DNA from: Limiplasma sp045538465
GTDB taxonomy: Bacteria > Bacillota > Clostridia > Christensenellales > Aristaeellaceae
Length of the DNA: 64,000 bases
Direction of reading: 5' to 3'
Assembly (NCBI GenBank): GCA_045538465.1
Contig: JAZSRK010000078.1
Span: 1 to 64,000, forward strand
Shown: piece after piece, positions 1-8,603 of the stretch
Numbering within the stretch: position 1 is the first letter of the stretch
Layout of the letters: the number at the start of each line of letters is the position of its first letter
Notes under the pieces: model-generated
Database searches by the model: none
The model's input: the letters and a program-made list of their open reading frames with translations, nothing else
Told to the model about the DNA's origin: nothing
Translations under genes and position numbers: made by a program

Positions 1-2
1 CC

Positions 3-1052
3 TTCAAGATGAAGGCTGAGTTCATCAGCAATGTGGATCCCGATGACGCCGCCGGCGTGCTGAGCCGCATCGATGTGGCTCACTCCCTGTTCATTCTGGT
101 GTCCAAGTCCGGCACTACGCTGGAGACCCTCACCAACGAGTCTTTCGTGAAGGACGCTCTGGTGAAGGCCGGTCTGGATCCCGCCCGCCACATGGTGGCC
201 GTCACCAGCGAGACCTCTCCTCTTGCCAAGAACTCCGGGTATCTGGCCGCCTTCTTCATGGACGATTACATCGGCGGCCGCTATTCCTCCACCTCCGCCG
301 TGGGCGGCGCCGTGCTGTCGCTGGCCTTTGGCCCCGAGGTGTTTGAGCAGTTCCTCGCAGGCGCTGCCGAGGCCGACGCCCTGTCCAAGAACGAAGATCT
401 GCTGAAGAACCCCGCCATGCTGGATGCCATGATCGGTCTGTACGAGCGCAATGTGCTGGGCTATCCCTCCACTGCCGTGCTGCCCTATTCTCAGGCCATG
501 AGCCGTTTCCCTGCTCACCTGCAGCAGCTGGATATGGAATCCAACGGCAAGTCCGTCAACCGCTTCGGCGAGCCCGTGGACTATGTTACCGGCCCCGTCA
601 TCTTCGGCGAGCCCGGCACCAACGGTCAGCACAGCTTCTATCAGCTGCTGCATCAGGGCACCGATATCATCCCCCTGCAGTTCGTAGGCTTCAAAAACAG
701 CCAGATGGCTACCGATGTAGTCATTCAGGGCAGCACCAGCCAACAGAAGCTGTGCGCCAACGTGGCTGCCCAGATCATCGCCTTTGCCTGCGGCAAGGAT
801 AACGACGACCGCAACAAGTATTTCGCTGGCGGCCGCCCCTCCAGCATCATCATCGGCAAGCAGCTTACTCCCGAAGCACTGGGTGCTCTGTTGGCTCATT
901 TCGAAAACAAGGTAATGTTCCAAGGCTTTGCTTGGAACCTGAACAGCTTCGACCAGGAAGGCGTTCAGTTGGGCAAGGTGCTGGCCAAGCAGGTGCTGGC
1001 ACACGAGACCGACGGCGCGCTGAAGGTCTACAGCGATCTGCTGGGTATTTAA
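3..1052 (+). CDS. pgi: Glucose-6-phosphate isomerase, 5' end missing
   Basis: Cytosolic glycolytic enzyme that interconverts glucose 6-phosphate and fructose 6-phosphate. The reading frame is open to the left edge of the window, so the N-terminal part (roughly 100 or more residues for this family) is missing. Visible family motifs are the sugar-phosphate-binding SGTTLET, the signature GRYSSTSAVGG, the QLDMESNGKS segment with the catalytic Glu, GTNGQHSFYQ with the catalytic His, and the C-terminal SFDQEGVQLGK with the active-site Lys. All the active-site segments in the visible part are present, so the gene looks functional. It is followed by a strong terminator and ends a transcription unit. 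The next genes lie on the other strand. Confidence 0.95.
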   Translation, partial: FKMKAEFISNVDPDDAAGVLSRIDVAHSLFILVSKSGTTLETLTNESFVKDALVKAGLDPARHMVAVTSETSPLAKNSGYLAAFFMDDYIGGRYSSTSAVGGAVLSLAFGPEVFEQFLAGAAEADALSKNEDLLKNPAMLDAMIGLYERNVLGYPSTAVLPYSQAMSRFPAHLQQLDMESNGKSVNRFGEPVDYVTGPVIFGEPGTNGQHSFYQLLHQGTDIIPLQFVGFKNSQMATDVVIQGSTSQQKLCANVAAQIIAFACGKDNDDRNKYFAGGRPSSIIIGKQLTPEALGALLAHFENKVMFQGFAWNLNSFDQEGVQLGKVLAKQVLAHETDGALKVYSDLLGI

Positions 1053-1075
1053 GCATTCACCGGCAAACGAACACC

Positions 1076-1117
1076 AGCCCCCAGCTACCCTTTTCGGGCA
1101 GCTGGGGGCTGATCTTT
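1076..1117 (+). terminator. Rho-independent terminator of pgi
   Basis: A 15-bp stem (AGCCCCCAGCTACCC / GGGCAGCTGGGGGCT, one mismatch) with a TTTTC loop is followed by gatcttttgt. It lies 23 bp after the pgi stop and just beyond the 3' end of the convergent HD-Pnk gene. Confidence 0.85.
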
Positions 1118-1133
1118 TGTATTAGCGAAAGTT

Positions 1134-2303
1134 CTACACGCAGACCCATTCCACCTGCTCTGCCTCCCAGCGGCGCGGAGGAACCAGTTTACCGAGCATC
1201 TCTTCAACTACATATTCGGGCACGACCGCTTTGCGTCCTGCGTTGCGGCGCAAGTTCTCTTTCCATTCCGTTTCCAGATACACGACTTTCACTGCTGCGC
1301 CATAATCTTCAAACAAAGTAATAAGCTTGCCGCGCATGGCTTCGGTCAGATCGGTGGCATTCCATACAAAGGGCTGTTTGGCACGAAGATAGGTGCGAGC
1401 CAGTTCCTTGGCGGCCTGCGCCACTTCGCCCTGCTTATCGGTTGGCAAAACATCCAGCCGGATGCGCAGATCATCCAAACTGACAACAGGCAGATCGGCA
1501 GCGTTCGTTTGCAGCCATGTATCCTTGCCCGTTCCCGGAAGCCCCGAAAGCAGGATCACCTCGCCCCAGGTATCGTTGTAAAGGCTTTGCTGCCGCCAGA
1601 GGTTTCTCCCTTGAAAATAAGCTCGCTGGGTGTAGGCATCAGCAAAGGCGCCCGGTTCGTGCAGACAGCCTGCACTATCGGCTTCCAGCTGGCAAAGCGC
1701 TACTTTTTCCAGCAGTTCATCCGTATCGGGGGCGATCCGGCCATTCACATCAGCTTGCGCCAGTGTGCAAAGAAGCTGAATGGAAAAATCGCTGCACAAC
1801 GCACCGTCTGCCGCCGTTTGCAGCAGACGTCTTTCCGGCTCTGCTTGGTCAAGGATGTGCCCCGGCAGCATGTGGTTTCGAATCAGCAGGCACACCGTCT
1901 CCCGGAAGGCTTGCTTTGCGGGTGTTCCGCAAAGACCAAAGGTTTTCCATAACAGTTCCCTTGCCATGTGCGCTCCTTTGGCGCTATGGTTTGGCGCGAT
2001 CCATCTGCCATCTTCCCATCTGGTAGTAGGGATCTTTCCGATATCATGCAAAAGCGCCGCCACAGCGACCTCCTGCTGCTGATGTACAGGCAAGGCCCGA
2101 AACGAGGCATCCGCTGCCAAAGCTTCGCAAACCAGCTTGGTGTGCTTTCCTGCGCTGCCCTCCCCGTGCCATACCGGGTCCTGCGGTACTTTTTCCATTT
2201 TTACAAGCAGTTCTCCCACCGGCGTTTGCTGTATCCCATCCCAGTCCCAGCGATGATCGGGCGCATGCGGGCAGGCATTCAGCAAGGTTTCCCACATGCT
2301 CAT
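1134..2303 (-). CDS. HD-Pnk: HD phosphohydrolase fused to polynucleotide 5'-kinase
   Basis: Probable RNA/DNA end-healing enzyme of 389 aa. The N-terminal half is an HD domain (His in GKHTKL, then LLHDIGK at about residues 86-92 and further His/Asp downstream). The C-terminal third is a P-loop kinase with Walker A GLPGTGKDT and DDLRIRL/NATDLT segments as in T4-type polynucleotide kinase. HD-Pnk proteins of this architecture, characterised in Runella slithyformis, remove 2',3'-cyclic or terminal phosphate through the HD domain and phosphorylate 5'-OH ends through the kinase. The ATG overlaps the RNA ligase stop (ATGA) and sits 5 nt after AAGGAGG, so healing and sealing enzymes are translationally coupled. 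The DNA or RNA preference is inferred from the neighbour. Confidence 0.85.
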   Translation of the reverse strand: MSMWETLLNACPHAPDHRWDWDGIQQTPVGELLVKMEKVPQDPVWHGEGSAGKHTKLVCEALAADASFRALPVHQQQEVAVAALLHDIGKIPTTRWEDGRWIAPNHSAKGAHMARELLWKTFGLCGTPAKQAFRETVCLLIRNHMLPGHILDQAEPERRLLQTAADGALCSDFSIQLLCTLAQADVNGRIAPDTDELLEKVALCQLEADSAGCLHEPGAFADAYTQRAYFQGRNLWRQQSLYNDTWGEVILLSGLPGTGKDTWLQTNAADLPVVSLDDLRIRLDVLPTDKQGEVAQAAKELARTYLRAKQPFVWNATDLTEAMRGKLITLFEDYGAAVKVVYLETEWKENLRRNAGRKAVVPEYVVEEMLGKLVPPRRWEAEQVEWVCV

Positions 2304-3118
2304 TCATCCTCCTTGGCTGACAGGGTGGGCGCAAAAAGATCGGCCACCGAACAAACGATGCCGTTGGGAATGATCGGGCGCTCCAGCCAATGGCTGTTGG
2401 ACTGTTCCACCGTTTGCAAAAAGCTTTGCCGAACAAACTTAACACGTTCGGTCACCTGACCGCCTTCTTCCACCTTGATGTAGAGGCCTTCCATGGCAGT
2501 GCTGGCATCCGTCTCCCGGCAGATGCGCTCTTCATCCTGCTTTTCGCGGCGGGCGGCTTCTTTCAGGTGCTGGATATGATCATTGGAGATGTAATGGGAT
2601 GGGCCAAGCAGTTTGAGCAACTGTTCCTTATGCTTGATCGCACCCGTATGCAGCACGGGCACATGCGCCACCGGGAGCGCCGACAGCAAAGCATGGCGGG
2701 ACGGCGTATCCAAAAAACGATCCATTTCCCGATCCAGCACGTCAAACTCCATAAAATAATGGGGCAAGCGGTCGTAGTAGATGGAATGCTTGGCATACAT
2801 CCACTCCCCATACATAATGTACCGGCAGCCCAGCACAGCCCACAGGGCATCCCTATGCACACCCGCCCATTGCTTGAACAGGTTATAATGTTTTTCCCGA
2901 TAGCCGCCGGTAAGGTAATGTCCGCGGCTTTGCAAAAGCAGCTCGCCCTGCGCATCAAAAGAAACGGCGGTATTCGCCCCGTCGATCTTTTCTTCCACCA
3001 CCAGATGCTTACCGGCGATGCTTTCAAAGGGCACCTGCGAAAGATCCTCATCCCCCGGCTGCAGGCGCGAGCCTTCGATGTGAGGCGTGCGAGGATATTT
3101 GATAATGCTGTAATCCAT
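2300..3118 (-). CDS. ATP-dependent RNA ligase (PF09414 type)
   Basis: Nucleotidyltransferase of 272 aa that seals 3'-OH/5'-phosphate RNA ends through a lysyl-AMP intermediate. The motifs appear in order: motif I EKIDGANTAV with the adenylated Lys at about residue 43, the LLQSRGHYL segment, motif IIIa MEFDVLDR, motif IV EGLYIKVE, and motif V ERVKFVRQSF. No extra C-terminal domain is seen beyond about 60 residues, as in the compact bacterial RNA ligases. The ribosome site AGGTGA lies before ATATGG. The upstream methyltransferase gene ends 32 bp away and the downstream HD-Pnk overlaps by 4 nt, so the three genes form one leftward operon. The substrate, possibly a cleaved tRNA, is not shown by the sequence. 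Confidence 0.85.
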   Translation of the reverse strand: MDYSIIKYPRTPHIEGSRLQPGDEDLSQVPFESIAGKHLVVEEKIDGANTAVSFDAQGELLLQSRGHYLTGGYREKHYNLFKQWAGVHRDALWAVLGCRYIMYGEWMYAKHSIYYDRLPHYFMEFDVLDREMDRFLDTPSRHALLSALPVAHVPVLHTGAIKHKEQLLKLLGPSHYISNDHIQHLKEAARREKQDEERICRETDASTAMEGLYIKVEEGGQVTERVKFVRQSFLQTVEQSNSHWLERPIIPNGIVCSVADLFAPTLSAKEDE

Positions 3119-3150
3119 ATCGTTTCACCTATCTTCTTTACGCTTGTACG

Positions 3151-3846
3151 TTAACCGATGGTCGCCACCATAAACAAATGCCCCAGCACCGCATCAAACT
3201 GCAGCTTTGTACAGCCTGCATTGCCAAAAAGCGCCGTCAAGTGTTCTTTGGTAAGCAGATGGATATGCTCCGGGTTGTTATCCGGCTTAGAGGGCACGGT
3301 GACCACAACATAGCGTTTAGCCAGCTGTACTGCGCTTTCGATGGCCTTCTGCACATCGGGGATATGCTCCAGCACCTCCAGCATGGTCACCACATCAAAG
3401 GCTTTCTGCGGCAATGCGCCGCTGGTAATGTCCATTTGGCTGGCTGATAGCTGCTCCACGCCGCCAAGATGGATATCGTTGAGAAACTCCACACGGTGAT
3501 CCAACAGATCAACGCTGGTTACCGGCACGCCGGGGAAAGCGCACAAAAAGGGAAACAGAAACACGCCCCGTCCGCTGCCCACATCCAGCAGATTTTCCGG
3601 CCAGATGCTTCGCAAAAACCCCAGTACCTTATGCACCCGCGGCAGCTCTTCGTGGTTTTTGAAGCGGTACAGCTTCAGCCCAGCTTGCTTGCCAACGGCA
3701 TAAACAGCCGCAAGCTCTTCCTCTGTTAAGGCTTCCAGCGGCTTAGCCATCAAAGTTTCTTCCAAGCCCGTCGAGCCAGTGCGCGCGGCGTATCCCCGCA
3801 CATAGGCTGCTGCCAGCATTTCTGTGTTCATCGCAGCGTTCACCAT
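3151..3846 (-). CDS. Class I SAM-dependent methyltransferase
   Basis: First gene of the RNA ligase/HD-Pnk operon. A Rossmann-type methyltransferase core is clear: motif I LLDVGSGRGVF, acidic motif II VTSVDLLDH, and DVVTMLEVLEHIPDV, followed by VVVTVPS and PEHIHLLTKEHL. The E-x-x-EH plus later His arrangement resembles the metal ligands of Hen1 RNA 2'-O-methyltransferases. Many UbiE/UbiG-like enzymes share EVLEH, so substrate assignment is open. The frame is open to 3963, but the extra N-terminus is low in sense. The only purine-rich site (AAGGGG) lies just before ATG 3846 and 4 nt before GTG 3843; ATG 3831 is another option. The RNA-repair link is inferred from gene order only. Confidence 0.75.
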   Translation of the reverse strand: MVNAAMNTEMLAAAYVRGYAARTGSTGLEETLMAKPLEALTEEELAAVYAVGKQAGLKLYRFKNHEELPRVHKVLGFLRSIWPENLLDVGSGRGVFLFPFLCAFPGVPVTSVDLLDHRVEFLNDIHLGGVEQLSASQMDITSGALPQKAFDVVTMLEVLEHIPDVQKAIESAVQLAKRYVVVTVPSKPDNNPEHIHLLTKEHLTALFGNAGCTKLQFDAVLGHLFMVATIG

Positions 3847-4120
3847 TCCCCTTGATCGTGTTACACACTGCCAAAAACTGCCCAGTTTGTCGGTGAGCCC
3901 TCGTCTTTGGCTGCGTGTTTTCGTTGTGGTAAGTATTATACCATATTGTGCGTATCTGGGCAATTTCGACCATATGGCTGCCTAACGCTACCCGTTTTAG
4001 GCCAGCGACCTTTCCGCAAATCGCCCCGTAGCACTTTCCCTCCGACGATTTTTGTGTTACACTATGCACAGCACAACAGACCTGCGCAAACACATAAAGC
4101 ACTTCAAAGGAGAAACGGTT

Positions 4121-4948
4121 ATGCGAAAGCACCAGATCGCAGCGCCCGGCTTTATTTTGATGGATACCATGCGTCAAGATATGCCCGGTACGCTTCGGAA
4201 AATCGGAGAACTTGGTTTTGACGGCATCGAACTTTTGGGCTTTTTCGGGCACTCGGCTGCAAGCATTCGCCAATGGTGCGCCGAGGCGGGACTGATCCCC
4301 TTCGGCTGTTTTGCACGAATGGATGAATTGCTGGGCGAGCGCACCGCCACAGAAGAAGATGATTTTGGTAAAGCGGTGGCTTTGCCCGCAGGCACACCGG
4401 AGGAAAAGTGCGCCTATATACAGCAGCTCGGCTGCCAATATGTAAGCCTGCTGCTGGCCGATGAGGACATTTACAGCGATGAGCTGCCCGAAAAGCTGAA
4501 CCGTGTGGCAGCGCTTGTGGGACAAGCCGGTATGAAGCTGCAATACCACAACCATGCGCAGGAATACCGCAACAAACGCGGCGACCAGTACCGCATGGAC
4601 TACATTTTGCAAAACACCGGCCCACAGGTGCTTTTTGAGCCGGATCTCGGCTGGATGGAGATCGGCGGCCACCGTTGCGAGGAACCGCTGCGCCGGTATG
4701 CAGACCGTATTCAGGTGATCCACCTGAAGGACTATACCCGTCAGCGGTTCGACCCAGAGCTGGATTTCCGCTTTAGCCCGACCGGCAGCGGCGTAATGGA
4801 CTGGGCAACGCTCATTCCCCTTTGCGAAAGCGAGATCGCCCCTGTATGGTACACAGCCGACCACGACAAAGCCTACGACGGCGACTTGTTCGGCGAATTG
4901 GAAACGTCGCTTATGTTCATCCGGAGGATGCTGGGAGAAAGCAAGTAA
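4121..4948 (+). CDS. Sugar phosphate isomerase/epimerase (TIM barrel)
   Basis: A 275-aa cytosolic protein of the xylose isomerase-like TIM-barrel superfamily (IolE/hydroxypyruvate isomerase group). Likely metal and substrate-binding elements are spaced as in the family: ELLGFFG near the N-terminus, KLQYHNHAQEY, VLFEPDLGWMEIGG and VIHLKDY, then YTADHD near the end. AAAGGAG stands 8 nt before ATG 4121, which decides the start over in-frame upstream codons. It is transcribed divergently from the methyltransferase operon and stands alone. The sugar substrate cannot be told from sequence. A 137-bp MITE-like element follows 12 bp after the stop. Confidence 0.85.
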   Translation: MRKHQIAAPGFILMDTMRQDMPGTLRKIGELGFDGIELLGFFGHSAASIRQWCAEAGLIPFGCFARMDELLGERTATEEDDFGKAVALPAGTPEEKCAYIQQLGCQYVSLLLADEDIYSDELPEKLNRVAALVGQAGMKLQYHNHAQEYRNKRGDQYRMDYILQNTGPQVLFEPDLGWMEIGGHRCEEPLRRYADRIQVIHLKDYTRQRFDPELDFRFSPTGSGVMDWATLIPLCESEIAPVWYTADHDKAYDGDLFGELETSLMFIRRMLGESK

Positions 4949-4960
4949 AATAGACAGTCT

Positions 4961-5097
4961 GAGGGGGCTGTCTCAAAATACAATTTTGAGAAAAGTAAAG
5001 GCATGAAATGTTGCTCATTCGGCAGCATTCCATGCCTTTTTTTGACAGTTTTTCACGCTGAATTGCTAATATCTTCTTGTTTTGAGACAGCCCCCTC
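4961..5097. mobile_element. MITE-like element with 18-bp perfect terminal inverted repeats
   Basis: The ends GAGGGGGCTGTCTCAAAA (4961-4978) and its exact reverse complement (5080-5097) enclose 101 bp with no coding sense. The interior carries a second hairpin (AAAGGCATG... / ...CATGCCTTTTTT, about 4999-5043) that could act as a terminator between the converging isomerase and MATE genes. The GGGGGCTGTCTCAAAA end resembles IS terminal repeats, so a non-autonomous derivative is likely. No clear target duplication is seen. Confidence 0.7.
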
Positions 5098-5157
5098 GAT
5101 TCGCTAAAAACCCAGTGATATGTTAGAAGGCCATAGCCCTTTGAATACAATACGAAA

Positions 5158-6540
5158 TTAGCAACATGTATCGACATTTTCCAAGGCTTCGCTTTCCTTG
5201 GTAAGGTTATTGAGCCAATAGTACTTCCTGTATCTAGGAATCAGGAATGGCACCTTTACGATCTCATCGGCACACATGACCATGTACACCACCATCACCG
5301 GCCAATGGAACACAAAGCAACCAATGAAACTGAGGGGCAACGCAATGCACCATGTAGCAATAGCAACGCTGATGGCATCGTATCTGGCATCGCCGCCGGC
5401 AGGAAGCAGACCACAGGTGAAAATGGTATTGAAGGAATAAGCGAACATATACAAAAGATTATAGAGCAGCATCTGCAGCAGATACTTTTTCGCCAGCGGT
5501 TCCAGCACATAGAACATATACACCAGCGTGCCGGAAAGGCACAGCAAGAACACATTGGCTATGCCGCACCAAATAGAAACATTCCAGAATCTTCTGCCGT
5601 ATTCCTTGGCTTCCTCCAGACGGTTTTGACCCAGCAGGCCGCCGATCATAATACCAGAACCACTGGCAAAACCATGGCTCAGGCACTGGATCAGACTGGT
5701 TGCCACATTGGTAACGGAATAAGCGGCTGTCGCATCCTTACCCAGACGCCCCATAATGGCAGAATGAGCGGAAATGCTCAGTCCCCACAGAAGACCGCTA
5801 GCAAGCATGGGAAGGGCGATGATGACCATATCCTTTTCCAATACCTTGGAAAAGCTGACCAAGCTTTTGCCATCCGGATGGATGCGATCCTTCTGATAGG
5901 AGGCGATCACACACCATGCAAAGGCGATAAGCTCCACAACGATGGTGGAATAAGCCGTACCATTGGCTCCCAGTGCAGGGATCTTTCCGAAACCGTAAAT
6001 CAAGAAGAAGTCCGCCACCATATCCACCACAACGATGACTGCGGAGATCCACACGCTCATTTTGGCACGACCATCGATCTTCATCAGCATCAGGTAGCAC
6101 TGGGTCAAACCATTGAACAAATAGGAAAAGCTGACGATTTTCAGATATCCTGCGCCAATACGGATCAAATCTTCTTCGTTGGTGAAGATACGCATCATCA
6201 TCTCTGGCGCAAAAAACGTGAGCCCAGCAAAGATCAGAGTGATCAGTATCGTATAACGGATGGCCATGCTCAGCAGCCGCTTTACGGTGGCAAAGTCCTT
6301 TTTGCCATAGTATTGGGAAGTTAAAACGCCGGCAGCGCCCACCACAGCGCCCATGAACAGGGACATGATAAAGGACACTTGATTGGCCAGCGAGACCGCT
6401 GCAATGGAGTCTTGGGTGAGGCGCCCCAGCATCAGGGCATCGGTAGCGCCCACAAGGGAGTTAAGAAATCCTTGCAGTGCAAAGGGAATAGCCAGTGGCA
6501 TCAGCTCTTTATTGAATTGTTTTCTTTTGTTCTCTTTCAT
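5158..6540 (-). CDS. MATE family multidrug/Na+ exporter
   Basis: Integral membrane protein of 460 aa, the usual MATE length, with about 12 hydrophobic segments. Typical MATE features are the first helix region PLAIPFALQGFLNSLVGATDALMLGRL and the TAYSVTNVATSLIQ and GLLGQNRLEEAKEYGRR segments of the two half-repeats. Members export cationic drugs or metabolites in exchange for H+ or Na+. The ribosome site AAAGGA lies 9 nt before the ATG. It lies 26 bp after the ABC-F gene on the same strand, and the two may be co-transcribed as a resistance or export pair. No repressor gene adjoins it. The substrate is unknown. Confidence 0.9.
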   Translation of the reverse strand: MKENKRKQFNKELMPLAIPFALQGFLNSLVGATDALMLGRLTQDSIAAVSLANQVSFIMSLFMGAVVGAAGVLTSQYYGKKDFATVKRLLSMAIRYTILITLIFAGLTFFAPEMMMRIFTNEEDLIRIGAGYLKIVSFSYLFNGLTQCYLMLMKIDGRAKMSVWISAVIVVVDMVADFFLIYGFGKIPALGANGTAYSTIVVELIAFAWCVIASYQKDRIHPDGKSLVSFSKVLEKDMVIIALPMLASGLLWGLSISAHSAIMGRLGKDATAAYSVTNVATSLIQCLSHGFASGSGIMIGGLLGQNRLEEAKEYGRRFWNVSIWCGIANVFLLCLSGTLVYMFYVLEPLAKKYLLQMLLYNLLYMFAYSFNTIFTCGLLPAGGDARYDAISVAIATWCIALPLSFIGCFVFHWPVMVVYMVMCADEIVKVPFLIPRYRKYYWLNNLTKESEALENVDTCC

Positions 6541-6566
6541 GGCAAGTAATCCTTTCGATAAGTCGT

Positions 6567-8513
6567 TCAGGAGAAGTGTTCCGTATTTCCTGCCTCATAC
6601 CCCATCGCATCGATGGTCATCTGCAGTTCTTCCCATTCATCCATATAGCCATCCAGCGTGTGGCGCAGCGAATCGATCTGCGTGGATAGCTCTGTCAGCT
6701 TTACATAATCCGATGCAATATCGGGGTTTTCGCTCTCTTGGCTCAGCTGCGCGATCTGGTTTTCTGTCTCTTCGATCAGAGCTTCCACCTTGGCAAAGCG
6801 ATTCAAGGTTTTGCGTTTTTCCGCTTCCAAGCGCTTGCGCTCTTTGTAATCCCGCCCCTTTTCTTCGGCGGGAGCTTCCGGCTGCTTCTCGTTGGCCTCC
6901 ACCTGACGGTTTGCCAGATAGGCCTCGTAATTGCCGATGTATTCCACAACGCCGTCCGGTGTCAGGTACAGGATACGGTCTGCCAGTTTGTTGATAAAAT
7001 ATCGGTCGTGGGAGACCATCAGCATGGTGCCGTCGTAATCGGACAGGGCTGTTTCCAGCGCCTCTCGGGAATGAATATCCAAATGGTTGGTAGGCTCGTC
7101 CATGATGAGAAAATTGACCTGCTTGAGCAATAGCTTGGTCAGCTCCACCCGGGCCAGCTCGCCGCCGGACAGGGAGCGGATCTCCTTGTAAACATCCTCA
7201 CCGCGAAAGAGGAACACTGCCAGCGCATTGCGAATGTCTGTCTGCTCCAAGGTGCGGTATTCGTCCCAGACCTCGTCGATGACCATCTTCTCCCGGTTCA
7301 GGTTTTCCTTCAGCTGGTCGTAGTAGCCCACGTGGATATTTTCGCCGATCCGGTACTCGCCGCTGGTCGGCTGATGCATCCCCATCAAGATCTTGATCAG
7401 CGTGGTTTTGCCGCAGCCATTGGGGCCCAGCAGAAAGACTTTTTCGCCTTTCTTGATCAACATATCCACATTTTGGAACAGCTGACGACCCTCAAACGCC
7501 ATGCCCAGATCCTGCGTGGTAAGCACCTTCTGCGCCCCGCCTGCGCAGGCCTTGAACCGAAAGCGCATGGACATAGGCGATTTTTCCGGCTCCACAAGGT
7601 TTTCTTCCAGCCGTTCGATCTTTTTTCTCGTATTATCCAGCGTATGCGTTTTCTTATTTTTCTTATGCTTCCAGCGCCTTTGCTGCTCCACCACTTCTTC
7701 CAGACGGTGGATCTCCCGGGTGGCGTAGTCGTAATTGCGCTGCTCGGTCAGCCGGTCGATCTCACGCTGGGCCATGTAGGCGCTGTAGTTGCCGTCATAG
7801 GAGCGGAAATGGGTATTTTCGATCTCAAAGGTCTTATTGGTGATCTTATCCAGAAAAAAACGATCGTGGGAGATGACAATGAAGGCGCCCTTGTAGCCGG
7901 ACAAAAAGCCTTCCAGCCATTCCACGGAATCGATATCGAGGTAGTTGGTGGGCTCATCCAAAAGCAGCAGATTGGTATCCGACAACAATATCTTGCCAAG
8001 CGCCACACGGGTTTTCTGACCGCCGGAAAGCTGCCCCACAGGTTTTGAGAGATCCTCCTCCGAAAACCCCAGACCCGTCAGCACGCTTTTGATCTTCGAC
8101 CGATAATACATCCCATCCAGCGCCATAAAACGTTCCTGCAAAGACGCTTGCCGGGAGATGAGCACCTGCATATCCTCGCTTTGTTCCTCGATATCCTGCC
8201 GCACCTTGGCCAGCTGCGCTTCAATGCTGATAACTTCCGAAAAGGCTTTCAGCATTTCTTCCATAATGGTAAGGGTGCCATCGGAGATGGCGTGCTGCTC
8301 CAGATAGCCGATCTTGGTATCCTTGCCCTTGAAAATATCGCCGCTGTCATAATCCATCTGGTCGGCGATCATTTTGAACAAGGTAGATTTTCCAGCGCCG
8401 TTCACGCCCACAAAACCGATCTTGTCTGTACTATATACGTTAAAGGTAACGTTTTCGAACAGGGTCTCGCCTGTAAAGGTTTTTTTCAGGTTGGCTCCGC
8501 TTAGTAATAGCAT
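6567..8513 (-). CDS. ABC-F family ATPase (ribosome-associated)
   Basis: Soluble protein of 648 aa with two ABC ATPase cassettes and no membrane segments. Cassette 1 shows Walker A GVNGAGKST, signature LSGGQKTR and Walker B LLLLDEPTNYLD. Cassette 2 shows GPNGCGKTT, LSGGELARV and FLIMDEPTNHLD. A charged linker (around residues 240-310) lies between them, and the C-terminal 110 residues form a Glu/Lys-rich coiled coil. ABC-F proteins bind the ribosomal E site and act in translation control or antibiotic protection. The length and C-terminal coil fit the YdiF/Uup-like group rather than a known resistance subtype. AAGGAG precedes ATG. The terminal CRISPR repeat lies about 90 bp upstream of its start. 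Confidence 0.9.
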   Translation of the reverse strand: MLLLSGANLKKTFTGETLFENVTFNVYSTDKIGFVGVNGAGKSTLFKMIADQMDYDSGDIFKGKDTKIGYLEQHAISDGTLTIMEEMLKAFSEVISIEAQLAKVRQDIEEQSEDMQVLISRQASLQERFMALDGMYYRSKIKSVLTGLGFSEEDLSKPVGQLSGGQKTRVALGKILLSDTNLLLLDEPTNYLDIDSVEWLEGFLSGYKGAFIVISHDRFFLDKITNKTFEIENTHFRSYDGNYSAYMAQREIDRLTEQRNYDYATREIHRLEEVVEQQRRWKHKKNKKTHTLDNTRKKIERLEENLVEPEKSPMSMRFRFKACAGGAQKVLTTQDLGMAFEGRQLFQNVDMLIKKGEKVFLLGPNGCGKTTLIKILMGMHQPTSGEYRIGENIHVGYYDQLKENLNREKMVIDEVWDEYRTLEQTDIRNALAVFLFRGEDVYKEIRSLSGGELARVELTKLLLKQVNFLIMDEPTNHLDIHSREALETALSDYDGTMLMVSHDRYFINKLADRILYLTPDGVVEYIGNYEAYLANRQVEANEKQPEAPAEEKGRDYKERKRLEAEKRKTLNRFAKVEALIEETENQIAQLSQESENPDIASDYVKLTELSTQIDSLRHTLDGYMDEWEELQMTIDAMGYEAGNTEHFS

Positions 8514-8603
8514 GGGGGGATGATCTCCTTGTCCATCAATTAACTTCTGTCAGAAAGCATGCCAGTTTTTCCATCAAAAGCTGGTTGTATTTCTGGTTTA
8601 GCT

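Noticed and set aside
6249..6259. 11-nt identity between a CRISPR spacer (8640-8669) and the MATE gene
   Set aside because: TCGTATAACGG alone is too short for a protospacer; the rest of the spacer does not match.
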